A model generated the notes under the pieces. It was not told the origin of the DNA, ran no database searches, and was given only the letters and a program-made list of their open reading frames with translations. From Phorcus lineatus (Eukaryota > Mollusca > Gastropoda > Trochida > Trochidae), in NCBI GenBank assembly GCA_921293015.1, contig OV121091.1, positions 29,868,839 to 29,932,838 of the forward strand: DNA of 64,000 nucleotides, given 5' to 3'. A program made the position numbers and the translations under genes. Positions 38,578 through 50,279 of this stretch are shown one piece after another; position 1 is the first letter of the stretch; each line of letters starts with the position of its first letter.

Positions 38578-39609
38578 TTATATCTTCTTGTTTGATTGAA
38601 AACGTCAATCCTAAATGTCAATATAGATGACAATCGTGCATCATCATTGTGGAAGAATAAAACTTTGTTTTGTAACAAGACTTCAGGAAGTCAATCATGG
38701 CGTTACGTTTCGTTAGAAATCTTACGTTTTGGACTTGGCGATAGCAATTCGACACTCTGCAAACATGTGTTAATTTGTGTGATTTTTAAAAATGCGATGA
38801 AATGTAGTTTTAGCTGTTCATATTGGTTGTGGTATTTGAAATTAACTTTCCAAGAGCCATGTTTATAACACAGTATTATCAGTCCATACGGATAATGGTA
38901 ACTATATACTATTCTTGAGTATGACCAGTGTATACAGTGAATGCAATGGTATCCCGTCTTGCATCGGATATCAAGGAAGCTTTTTTATCCATTTTACTAT
39001 GCTATGAAATGTTTAAAATGATTTTGAATAGATTCAAATCTGGAACTAAAAAGCAAGCTTTTATACAACAATTCCAAGTAGTTTGCCAAATGAAGAGCAT
39101 CTGCTTATGCGGTTTGTAATCAGTACGTACATATTGGTGAGAAGTAAATAAGTTATTTAGAGCCTTGAAGCATCCAACAGAGGCAATCTCCACTGGATAA
39201 GGTATTTGTTATAAGTACGTAGAACCGGGTAATATGCAGCGCTATATATATACTCCTCGATTGCAGTGCACCGGATATCACTTTATTGCACAACAATGAA
39301 GTGAGTTTAACAAGTGTAAGCTATAGTGTAAACAGAGGTTATTGTCTCCCGCTTTAAAACATGAATCAGGGTACAGCTTGAACCTTGGTTCTCTGATATG
39401 TAGGGATACAACATTATATTTCAATTAAGACAAATCTTCACAAATTTGGAATATTTTTCAAACTCTGGCTCATTTCAATCTTTTCTATCCTTATGGCATT
39501 TCACTTATGATCGAGGTTAAAGAGAATATTATCTGGTCATATTGTGAGTAGGGACATGTAAAAAGATTGTCATCAATTGATCACGAAATCCTTTAATAAA
39601 AGCCATGAC

Positions 39610-39876
39610 AAAAAGAAATCTAACTGTAACAGTTACTGGAAACCTTTTAGTTTTAACACCAAATGAACAATCTAATTTCAGATCGTACTAATTATAAATA
39701 CTCATTATTCAACGTTATCAGTGAATGAGTTGTTCATGTTTACAATTTAATTAAACTATCAACAAATAATATTATGATATTTATTGTGCAGCATATTTTT
39801 TGTTGTCTAAAATAATAATCCACCATCTGCAAGTAAGAATTGGTTTCCACAGGAAAAGCTTATACAGGCGAAATAC
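39610..39876. mobile_element. Second copy of the 38.4-kb insert
   Basis: It matches 38352-38570 over its full length at roughly 85% identity by eye. It carries about 45 extra bases between the ttatcag block and the aatccaccatctgc block. Possible target duplication remnants (ctttaataaa on the left, cttttaatataa on the right) are weak. It is older than, or a different subfamily from, the first copy. Confidence 0.7.
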
Positions 39877-40504
39877 ATGTGTGTGATTACTTTTAATATA
39901 AGGTGTTATAGATAGTTACACATTTGACGTGAATAAACTTTATATTCAAAGTTTTAAAACAATGCATCTAGTTTAACCATAAAATTTCCTCACGTTCTGT
40001 ACCAATCAAATTTAAGACATTCAGAACAATTTATCTTTTTCAACTCAAGGGTTGTCTCTCCAATAATAAATGCCTGTGAGAGTTTCGAACACTTTCATTT
40101 TGTTCAACTCAACTGTTTTATAAGAAATCATCGCCCTTTCAATAAAGATATTGATAACAACCGAGTTTTTCTACAATCTCTTAAAACAATTTCCTAGCTA
40201 TAGCTTGTCAAATTTGTCAAAGAGTTTTCAATAGCATACATAAAATACTAACTAGGAAAATAAAGCTTTGATTGCATATTGCCCTTTTTTCTATAGCAGG
40301 TAAAGACTTTTAGCAAACACGCATATAAAGGTTATGTTGCAATGATACGTTATTGAACTATTTAAGTTAGTGATTGCCCTGACCTTATCATATTCCTTTG
40401 GCATTTAACAATCATAGGTTCTGGGAATATAATTTGGAAGTCAAACTTCGATAGATATTCATTGTATGTGTGATCATTTATTATACGACGACAACTCCAT
40501 GCTT

Positions 40505-41110
40505 AGTTTAAAAAAATAGAGCCATTGGCTCTGTAACTGATAAGGCTATCTACAATTCACTTTATTAATAGTCAAAAGCCACCTCATGAGCTGCATCATG
40601 ACTACCAAATCTATTTATTACCATTTTCATCAGCTGAGGACTCAAATTTTAGCTCTTATTCCGTTTGGCTCTAGACCTGAAGTTGAAAATATGTTTCGGG
40701 TGGGGCCCCTGGCTCTTATCAGGGGCCACAGGGTTAAAATATCTATTTAGAATCCCCATTAGCTAAGGAGTACAAGTTTATGCTTTCTAGGCCTTTTGCT
40801 TCTGACGAAGAGGATGAAAAAAGGTTATTAGGGAGTTGCCCCTGTAACCCTTAGCAGGGGTCATAGATCACCAAATCTGTAAATTTGAACTCCTTCAGCT
40901 AAGGAGTCTGTTCATAAGTATCAGATTTCTAGAACTTTTGGTTCTAGAGAAGAAGATGGAAATAAATTTTAGGGCGTGGTCCTTAGCTCTTATTAGGGGT
41001 CACAGAGTCAACAAACCTATAAATTAGAATGAGCCAATGGTTCTGGAGAAGAAGAAGAAATAGTTTACGGACGCCCAACGACATGCAATGCCATAAGCCC
41101 GTCGTCGTGC
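40505..41110. repeat. Non-autonomous element with about four tandem units of 135-139 bp
   Basis: The block cttat/cttag, then caggggcca/aggggtcac, recurs at about 40715, 40850 and 40990. The block gctaaggagt recurs near 40760 and 40898. A third theme (ttggttct-gagaagaagat) recurs in each unit. The head has the palindrome agagccattggctct (about 40520), and the tail (41060-41090) has gacgcccaacgacatgc and a reversed gtcgtcgtgc that can fold back. No protein is encoded. Similar tandem-unit elements ending in cggacgcc-type hairpins are, from memory, frequent in bivalve and gastropod genomes. Confidence 0.7.
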
Positions 41111-41537
41111 ATCCCGGCCAAATGGCTAAAAAGGTTGCATCAAAGAATGATTTAAATGAATAATGAAAAAAATGGTATTGCGTATAGAGAACAATTTAAG
41201 AATACTCATGCACAAAATGATTTCCTTACATTCTCTATCATTAAAGGAAGAAACTAACAGAATCGAAAAATATTTATGCTCCAGTTTGCACCTGCGAGCT
41301 TCTTTGTATTTCTGTCCCCGAGGATACAGTCATGTGATTGGTAAAAGAAATTAAAGGCAGTTCTAACGGCAGAGTACATGGCATAATGCCACCCTCTTCA
41401 TTCATGATTACTTGAAATCATTTCATCACTAATACATAACGTCAATGTAATCAATGAAAATGAAAAAAAAATTATTATATAATTTGGAACCCAATACTTT
41501 TTAATGTTCGTATAGCTGACTAAAATACGTAGCTTAC

Positions 41538-41820
41538 CTTTTTGTGGTTCGAGTGCACTATAGCCGCTGCAGATTTCTTCCTGCTACGCTTCTTTGATTT
41601 TGTCATGGATGACGTTTCACTGACGACGCTCAACCCATCCATGTGTGTGCTGTATCGACGTTGGTGAGCGTTAGAATCCATCGTCATGAAGTTGTAGGCA
41701 ACAACGCTTGCCATGACGGTGCTAACTACATAAAACGCGACACACGCACGTGTAGGCTGCCTCTCACTCGTGTGCACGTGATGGTCCTCACCTTTTGATA
41801 CAGTGGCCGCCAGCTTTAGT
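41538..41820 (-). CDS. Candidate exon of a single-pass membrane protein (possible TNF-like ligand)
   Basis: An open segment on the minus strand, less AT-rich than its surroundings, ends in a strong donor (CACAAAAAG then gtaagc at 41537). It encodes a polar stretch with His and Arg, then one hydrophobic span (ACVAFYVVSTVMASVVAYNF), then about 47 polar residues with a strongly basic cluster (KSKKRSRKKS), then AAAIVHSN. No in-frame ATG precedes the membrane span, so this is probably an internal exon. Acceptors at 41821 (acgtag) or 41814 (ctaaag) are possible. The layout of cytoplasmic tail, span, basic stalk and an AAxIV-type strand would suit the first part of a TNF-family ligand, but the resemblance is slight. 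Other type II membrane proteins are equally possible. Confidence 0.4.
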
Positions 41821-41849
41821 CTACGTAGTGACGGAAGCAAAACGTTAAA

Positions 41850-43441
41850 GGTAGAGGTCAGCAGTGACTATAGTATCCGTAATATCCATTAGTTGAGGGT
41901 GATGACGTTAATGAAAAAGAAGTATCCAGATAACACTAAGGGCCCATTCTGTCCATGAATGGAATCTGGAAGATATAGAAAAATACATTGAATACAATCA
42001 AGCAAAATTGAATATTCATAACTTAAGTACCATATAACCAAAATACTGTAACAATATAATGTCAACAATGCAAAGTCAATACAGTGCTGTTGTTTAAACA
42101 ACATTTTCAAACTAAACTGAAATTTTGTCACATAAGAGCACAAGAATAAATAGAAATCTAAAAAATTAGTAAATCTAAGAGTAAATTAAAATTGCGTATG
42201 AATATAATGAAATGATGAATCAAAACATTATATTTTCATACTTCTCAAAACCCATAACTGAATGCAAGACTATCTGAACCAAACAGATATTACTCTCTAA
42301 ATCTTTGAACGCGACTATACCCCAAGACTGCATTTAATATTTATTAAGTATTAGAGAAATCTTAATATCAAATTAAAATCAATGACTCTTAGAATTCACT
42401 AAGATTGAATTGCAACCTCTTAACATTATATCCGAGGACATTAGTGCGAGTAATTTTGCTATTCTTAGAATGAAGTTTTGATATATAATTCATCGTCTAC
42501 AAGCAATGAATGTTGAAAATGTTGTTATTATTGAATCTTTTCCTTCATATAATATCAAATAGTCAAATATTGTAACTGTAGTTCGAGTGAGGAGATACAG
42601 CTTTTACTAACCACTCATTTCTTGAATCAGGACAGTGTGTTAGATTTTAAATGCACAAATGAAAACCTCACCTCTAAAAAATAAAAATGAAAGCTGCAAT
42701 TCTGCCATACGTACATTTAGTATCTGTCTGTTTTCAGGAACAACTATATTCAATAACTCAAATGAAAATTGCGTGTGAATTAATGCTCCAATGCAGTTAA
42801 TGCACATAAGTTATGACGACAACATGCACCTATATAAAGAAAATTGGGACCTACGTCAAAGCCTTTGTTTACTGCAACCGCATTTATACTGCATTCTTTA
42901 AGAATTCATTACAAATTCAGGTTTATATTCCAGATTAGTTAATCATTTGTTATCAGAAAGGTCGCTTTCAATAACAATATTTTACCCAATTTTTTGCATT
43001 TCTGATTCCAAACATATCCTGAAAAATCTGATATTCGTTAGTGATTCCGGCCATCTCGCCTTTCTCGAAAATTGATGATAGGAATGTTGTAACCGAAGTT
43101 CAGAAAATTGCAGTGGCGTATCCAAGGGTATAATTCTCTCAGTATAACCTAATCAAAAAGCGTGCTAACCTGTCTTAAAGGATCCTAGCTGTCCTAGCTT
43201 TAGAAAGTCCTGCTGTCAGAAAGAACATACCCATTGTGAATTAAGCCTCCTAATTCATTGAAATAAGACTATGATTCAAATACATTCACGCTACAAAATC
43301 CTAAAGATTTCAACTTTCGCTATTTGATAAACTAAAAACAAAGTCTATTATATCTTGTTTAAAGTTCATCCACACATGTAACAAATTGTATAGATTAGGG
43401 TATATATGATGTCACCACTAATTGTATTTCTGTCACAACTA
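41850..43441. other. Non-coding stretch
   Basis: I see no recognisable exon or repeat. The string cagtggcgtatccaagg near 43110 loosely resembles hAT-type termini, but no partner end was found. Confidence 0.4.
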
Positions 43442-44022
43442 CAGCTGCATGCCAAAAGTTTGTTCACATACTTGTATATAATAGTGCAAATATCATGTAA
43501 TTTCAGGTGCATGCCTTTGAGGTATCGTAGCGTTGCGAAAAGAAACTTATAATATTGAATTTTCAATACACATTTGCAGATCAATACTTCTTTAAGGCAA
43601 ATGTTTATCATACCCCACAATTACCTGTAACAGTTTTGGTAGGTCATTGAAGTGACCAGGGGTCAAAATTCCGAAAACACTAACTTTTATTTTTCTCCAT
43701 AAAATCCTTTATAAGTTATCCTTATTATTAAAAAATACGCCACTTTTGTACCTTAGCACAAAGTCAATGTGATTATGTTGACATTTAACGAAATCGAAAT
43801 TTCGAAAATGTGACCCCCTCTGTCTTTATCACTATGCCAAAAGTTTTGAGAGTCCAGACGATCCCAAAAAGAGTTCAAGAATGCCTATTTCACAAATAGA
43901 CTGTGGGTGATCCATTGTCAGTTTTGCTAGAGTTATTCTATTGACGTTGAAAGGAAACCCATATTACATGATATTTACACTACGATTCAGTGGTAAGTGA
44001 ACAAACTTTCGGTATGCAGCTA
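43442..44022. mobile_element. Element of about 580 bp with inverted ends (copy 1)
   Basis: The left end (cagctgcatgccaaaagttt, then gttcacatact) is the reverse complement of the right end (aagtgaacaaactttcggta, then tgcagct) with a few differences. The similarity continues inward for about 60 bp, through the block atcatgtaat on the left and attacatgat on the right. TA lies just outside each end, consistent with a Tc1/mariner-type miniature element. It contains no transposase. A reverse-oriented relative lies at 45640-46070. Confidence 0.65.
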
Positions 44023-44029
44023 TACGCTG

Positions 44030-45100
44030 ACTATCTGAAATATGGAGGGATAAAACGTTTCACACTGAAATTGGGTTTTCATGTTCTTTCTAAAATCATC
44101 AGATGGGATGAATTATAGAATGGATCAAAAACATTGCTGTCGGAAATTCATCTAATTAAACATGGGAAGGAAAAAATCATTTCTACGAACACAAGTATAG
44201 TCAGGAAACCACCACCAGGAAACTAAATAATTTTTATGGTTTACTCAAATACGTCTTTGGTTTACTCTTGTGAAAATAAACCATAATTCTGAATACGAAT
44301 TATTAAGTAACGAGGGTTGTTGACATGTTATTACTTGTGAAATAAATTTCTTGGAATCAAAGTGCTAACCCATGAATTCATAAAATGTGTGAAAATGAAA
44401 AATGAAATCAATTTAACAACATCTGAAGTTCTAATTTACATAACATTCTTCAAATGATGGATCAGCACTTCTGTCAACGTTTTCAAGGATCGATGTATAG
44501 CTGATGTAAACTTGCCCATCCGAACACATGGTTTTGTTGGCTCTCAAACCGTTTTTAACTGGTCTACCCTTGTGTGAATTGTAACATATAGGGAGACAAT
44601 GTAGAAGACATCCTGGTAGAGATAAGGGAGACAAACAGATCTCAGATGTTGCTTTATGGTCTTTTATGATCCATCAGGAATTTGAAATCTCCAAAAATTA
44701 CATTGCATGGGCTATGGCTATATGCCCCCGAGATCTTCACCTGAGTAAATAATTTACTATGTATCAAACCTAAATTCAATGTCATTTAGTAGACTATTGA
44801 GAAACTTTGTGGTATCAATGATAATACTTCATGTTGTCAAATTTACTGGTACGTCAGCAGGGGTTTAAAGTATTTTGTTGGGGTTAAATATGTCAAACCT
44901 CCTAAATAATGTTATTTCATCAAAAAGTAGTGGTTGTTTCTGAAAATCTCAATGATCGTCATTAAGCGCAGTGAAAATTAACAGGAATAAAGCCGAGATT
45001 TAAGATAAAAAACGGACAGTGACGCACGTTAATGACTCAAACGTATATTGGAATCTTATTTAAAGCAGTCTAAACGAGGGATATAGATTATTAGTAAGTC
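44030..45100. other. Non-coding stretch
   Basis: Nothing recognisable is seen. The minus-strand open frame at 44431-44634 has no domain resemblance. Confidence 0.4.
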
Positions 45101-45340
45101 ATTTAACTAATATAACTTCAATGGGACGCTAAATTGTAACTTCATAACATTCATATGGCCGTTCTTTATTTCTTATCGAAACAAGAAAATGTCATAATTT
45201 TGGCATTGTAGAGAAAAAGATACAACTTTAGATAAGCGATTTGAACTTTATTCAGGACAAATGACATTTTCGCTCTAAATTAGCCAGATACAAAATTCAT
45301 GAAACATTCTAACTTTAAGCATATGCGTGAGAATGTTTCA
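45101..45340. repeat. Dispersed repeat, copy B
   Basis: It matches 1-271 of the window in the same orientation, starting with atttaactaat and including atgggacgct, atatggccgtt, ttttggcatt, tttgaactt and atacaaaatt. A weaker third match lies near 48105-48225. It shows no terminal repeats or coding potential. Confidence 0.65.
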
Positions 45341-45639
45341 GGTAAATAGGAAAAAAAAAGGAACGAGTTTAATATGTCTATAATTTAGTGACTGAATTAC
45401 TCCAAGGCTAAATTGTTTTTAAATATTTTAACAAATAATAACTTTTTGTAGTTAATTATAACAAGTTGAATGCAATCATGTTAGTTTAACATTCAACAAA
45501 AGTTACTTGAATCAATATCATGCTTAACTAAACAAAATATTCTCTACGGTATATGCTCTACAGGACAGATTGTCAATATATCTTCTAAATTTGAAGATAT
45601 TTATCCATTTACAATTGATATAACTTTATGAAAGGAACG

Positions 45640-46070
45640 CGATATGAAAATGATGCCCATGTGTAAAATAGCCATCCATTAACTTATTCAAATCGTCTGG
45701 CCTCCCTTGCCAAAAATCGAATTTGGAATGATGCAATTTCCTTAATTTTTTTATAAAGATATTTCGACTTTCTGAGAAAACAATTTGCACAATCACATTG
45801 ACTTAATGCAAGGAACAAGCATGTTTAAAGCTATAGATCACTTTTTGAAAATAAAAAAGAAAATTAGTGTTTTTGAAAATTTGTCCCCTAGTCAGCTCAA
45901 TGACTGTTTAACTGTTACGGTCAACGGTTGAGTATGAAATAAGAATTGATCTTCGCGCAGATTATCCGTTTCCTTTTTGGCATTGTTACGATTCCTCAAC
46001 GACATCTCAAATCACCCGATATTTGCACTGGGATAGACAAGTATGTGAACAAACTTTCGACAGCAGCTGT
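45640..46070. mobile_element. Inverted relative of the 43.4-kb element (copy 2)
   Basis: Read on the plus strand, it matches the reverse complement of about 43445-43880. Shared blocks include caatcacattgact, ttagtgttttt, cccctagtca or cccctggtca, gatatttgcact, aagtatgtgaacaaactt and cagctgta. The match is good near the right end and fades to the left, where the other terminal repeat cannot be found. Confidence 0.65.
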
Positions 46071-46089
46071 ACTTTTGTGTATAGTTATC

Positions 46090-48100
46090 ACGAAAGGAAA
46101 TAACCTCTTTTGTCTTTATAAACATTCGGACCAACATGTTTCAAATGGACCGTGTTATATAAACAGATGCATTGATAGCACACATGTTTACTTCATTCAA
46201 TAACGATTCAAAGTGTGTAATAAATGTCTTTGACAACCCCAGTGTTGATGTTACCTCATAAGTGTTCAATGATATATGTTTATTTCCCCCCTGATGAACT
46301 CATTTAAAACCGGATACTTTTAAACTTTCAAAACCACTCAAAATTGAAAATGTCAAACTAAACTAACAATGGTACATTATAGATGATATAAGTAACAGCC
46401 GATGTCGACCACTCCGTACCACAATACATTTGATTACGTCCAAATGTCAATCTTTTCAGACATGTGAGTAGGGATATAAACAACAGACATGATCGAATCT
46501 GCGTTAAAATCTGAAATGTTCTGAAAATTGTTACACCAATACACATATAGTTCAGAGTACGAATTGAGAAGGATAACATATTCTGCATAGAAATAGTGTC
46601 AAGAAGGTTATGTATATATATAATATCTGCAACACAACTCTGAGAGATAGCAATATAGTTTATCATAATGCCAATGATTGATTACATTAAAGAGGATACA
46701 ATGTGTTGTAATAGAAATGGGGATGTTGTTCAGGAAGCGCATTGCATTCTTATACATTCAGTTTCAACCTCGCAAGGGCTTCATCAATCAATCCTGGCGT
46801 CAGATTTGGGAAATATCCGACACTCATGGAAATATTCTATATTTGAACTACTTGAAGCGAGAGATATTAAGATATTGAAAAGAAAGTTTGTAATCTTACC
46901 TATTTCCCTTCTTGATCAAAACTCAGGGTAAAAATAAATAGTTTACTCTGAGTTTGATAAATCACTTATATTTCACAAAACTGATGTTAGAAAACGCTGT
47001 CACTTTTACATGCTTATTTCTGCTTCACAAACGATGTTCATTAATTTTTTTAGTGGGAATTCCATTATGGCATAGTGGCATACACTTGCCCCTAGTTTCC
47101 AAAAGCGAGAAGATGTTCGTCTAATTGAGTAGAGAGTAACATGCTTTTTATACTCAAATGGTAAATTCCAAGACTTTAACGTCATGGAACAATGGTCTGA
47201 CGTCACGAGTCACGTCAATAGCAATACTATGGAAATGAAAATGAAAAAATCTAAAGTTGATTGAAAGGAATTGAACAGGATGATGTTCTCGTTGCAATAC
47301 ATTTATCGGATAAATTTGGTATACAAATCTGATTAACATGCAAATTAGGGCAAAAGACGAATCGTTTTCGCAAAACTCCATAAATTGCATGCGAATCCTA
47401 AAACGATTTCCCATCATTTATGACACCATCGCGAGTTGACAGGGTGTTTTCTGTTCTAGTAAATATTCGTTCGAACAATTACCACGCTTGGTTATCGAGA
47501 CATTGTAATGTTTTTTCAAATAATTATTTTCAGGACACATGTTATATTTGTTAGTAATCAAACGACATACACAATTTTGAAAATACTCTGTGTCACACTT
47601 TAAGCAATAAGAATAACAAGGTCACACTATTTATAACAAAGAAATGCGTTTCTATATTTGATTAATTCCTTTACTTGAAGAATAGACTATTCATATCCTT
47701 GGAAAGGCGAGTTAATTAGTGTTATCAAACCAGTTTCTAGATGTAACACAGAACACTTCAAGCTATAAACATGCCACTGAGAGGCGGATCTGCAGCTGAT
47801 AATTTTATTTCTCCTAAATAAAGGCCTAGTCACTCAAGTTACAAAGCAACCCGTTAAAGCATTGCCAATGTGAATTTGGTATTGGTGGTATATTTTGTTT
47901 ATCAATGGCTAGCCATTACGTCATAGCTTCTGAATTCATCAGAATGGGTTTTACTTTTTTATTTTTTTGGAAAGAATTTCAGATTCTATGAGGAAAACAG
48001 AAAAGTTTTTAATTTATCTTATTTACAATTATTGTCAAGAGCAGCCCGTCCTATGGCTATTAAAGTTTTTTTAAATTAAAATTCTTCAACATATGATCTG
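46090..48100. other. Non-coding stretch
   Basis: Several short open frames (46358-46931, 47006-47417) lie here on both strands. None has a recognisable domain or matched splice sites. Confidence 0.4.
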
Positions 48101-48104
48101 CATT

Positions 48105-48225
48105 TGATTAATGGACGCCCAACTTAATGTAACTTCATCCATATTATTTTTATGTTCCAGTTATCAATTAAAAAAAATCATTTGAATTTTGATAATATTG
48201 GGCCATTACATATCAAATGGATTGA
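48105..48225. repeat. Possible third copy of the dispersed repeat
   Basis: It shares ggacgc, taatgtaacttcat and attttgataatattgggcc-like blocks with 45120-45215, in order. Divergence is high and the match is short. Confidence 0.35.
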
Positions 48226-49295
48226 CCTTATAGCATCGAAAGCACAAAGACCACCAAATGTTTTAATGGTCGACAATTGAAAAGATCCTAGTGAATTATG
48301 TACAAACTATATAACATTCAGTCTAACGCAGAGAGTCTAAATGTTAGTGAGTGAGAGATGGATGGTAGAAGATAGAGGCTAAACATCTGGCCATCGAGTG
48401 TCTCTTGTGTACAGTCTAGCGATCAGCTCCAGTGTATGTAACTCATAATTACAAGCCGTCTGAAAACGTACTAAGGGCACGTAATATCCACTCTGCGGGC
48501 TGGGTCAGGGGCGATAATTAACCCGCTATAGCCAAGGGAGATAATTAATTGCACGTGACGCTAAGCGATTTATCAGACGGTGCCTCTGTTTAATGTTGTG
48601 ACAAATGGTACTAAGAGGATTAGACGAATTTCTGAATGTTGAATAAGTTGCCACTTGTAGAAATATATCAACTGCCCTCGTGATACCTTGAATATCGATA
48701 ATTTAATCTGATAATCAACTGTATGTCTTGAAAATCGTTTCCAAAATGCATGTAAATTCATTTCAAATTTAAACAAATATGGACTTTTTTTCTATTCACA
48801 GGAACTTTACTATATATAAAGATATAAAGACTGTTACTCATTGTGTTTCCATTGGTTTGACTTCTATCATTTTGAATATAAATGTAATGCTTTAGTCCAT
48901 TTGGAAATAGAAATTGAAATATAAAGATCTCCACAATCGTTATTACTGTTGCTTGATAACATCGTCCGTAGTGCGTCGTTAGGAGTTTACAGAATATTTC
49001 ATGCGATTGCAAAAAGCTCCCATTGAACAATAACAAACAATACTGATCCAAGTTAGGAAGCTGACAGAATGGGTGAATCAAGTTGAATAACTGAAAAGCT
49101 CTTTCAATAATGATCTCATGACATCCCAGTCTGCATTAAATACACTTGATAGTAACTACCACAGAGGCATTTCATGATGATAATTGTTGTCATGTGTTGA
49201 TGTAAAAAGAAGATCCTCTGAACTACTCTGTGGTTTTCCAAAAGCCAGGGCCAACTATTGAGGAAGTGAGGTGGAAGTAAAGATAGATATCTCAC

Positions 49296-49391
49296 CTTAA
49301 ACCTGTTTCTTTGGTTTCTAGTGACCAGTGATCTATCGACTTCGTCTTCAATGTGAAAGTGCATTTTCTCACGACGACGGCGAGATTCCAT
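49296..49391 (-). CDS. Candidate short first coding exon, unknown protein
   Basis: On the minus strand an ATG at 49391 opens 32 codons (start MESRRRREKMHF, end TRNQRNRFK) that run into a clear donor (TTTAAG then gtgaga at 49295) in phase 0. The peptide is very basic at its start, then acidic (EDEVD), then basic. It has no hydrophobic segment and no domain I recognise. It lies about 830 bp downstream, on the same strand, of a YY1-like promoter motif at 50216-50226. It could encode the cytoplasmic start of the membrane-protein exon at 41538-41820, because one possible acceptor there (41813) is also in phase 0. That join is inference. Confidence 0.35.
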
Positions 49392-50215
49392 CACTGTCCC
49401 TGGCCATAGTCCAAGAAAATGGTACCTTTTAGATAAGTGCTTCCAAAATATGCAGCACAAGCTAACTCGGTGTTTCCTCAATACTTATCAGTGTTGTCTG
49501 CGGGTGCAGTAGTATCTCTGCTGTGTAAACCCGAGCCCTCAGCCACGCCAGTGCGTCAGTTCCACGTGTTGCTTCTCTTCACTTATCTAGCTCTCTTAAT
49601 GAACGACATATACAAGTGTACTGCTCTTTGACACAGTGTGTATCCAATTGTTAATGTGTTCACTTCAATTCTCGGAGGTATATGGATATAAAATAGTGTC
49701 CAACACCTTCTTAGTCTTTGTTTCGTGAGTTGTAAAGTTGAAGGTACTTCGACTTTTGAGTTTCCCAGTCGAAGATGAGGCGTCAGATAATTAATGCATT
49801 TGCATGCTTTACAATAAGGACGTGGAACCTATTTGCTTTACCTCAAATCGTAAACATTTACACTTTGTAGTACTTACAGCATTTTGACTCACGAACAAGC
49901 CAGAGGTGAAGATGTAACGAACTTAAAACATCCCCAGTCACAGAGCACATTAATGCCAAAGTTGTCAACGAAGCCAAGACAATCCGAATTGGCAATGATA
50001 TCAAAGTTCGAATGACAGGTAGTCAAAACGAAGGTTTGCTTCCAACGATGGCGCGTGCATTGTCATTACGCTCTGGATGCATGCTGAGGCGGGCATCCCT
50101 CCAGAGGTAACTCGAGACTTTGAGAGAGTACCAGGAAAAGATGTGCCAAAAATAAGACGGCAGATACTAATTTGCGAACTGCTCTCTGTCGCTCCCCCCT
50201 CTCAACATGCAGGCG

Positions 50216-50226
50216 GCCGCCATCTT
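50216..50226 (-). promoter_or_regulatory. YY1-type motif in a CpG-rich patch, possible minus-strand promoter
   Basis: On the minus strand the sequence is AAGATGGCGGC, the consensus for YY1, which typically lies just downstream of start sites in sense orientation. The surrounding 50040-50260 is the most CpG-rich patch in this part of the window. The orientation predicts transcription leftward, towards the candidate exon at 49296-49391. No TATA box is apparent. Confidence 0.4.
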
Positions 50227-50279
50227 TGTTTCTCAAGCAGACGACATTTGTCACCTGACCTTCGAAAATGCATTTGATT

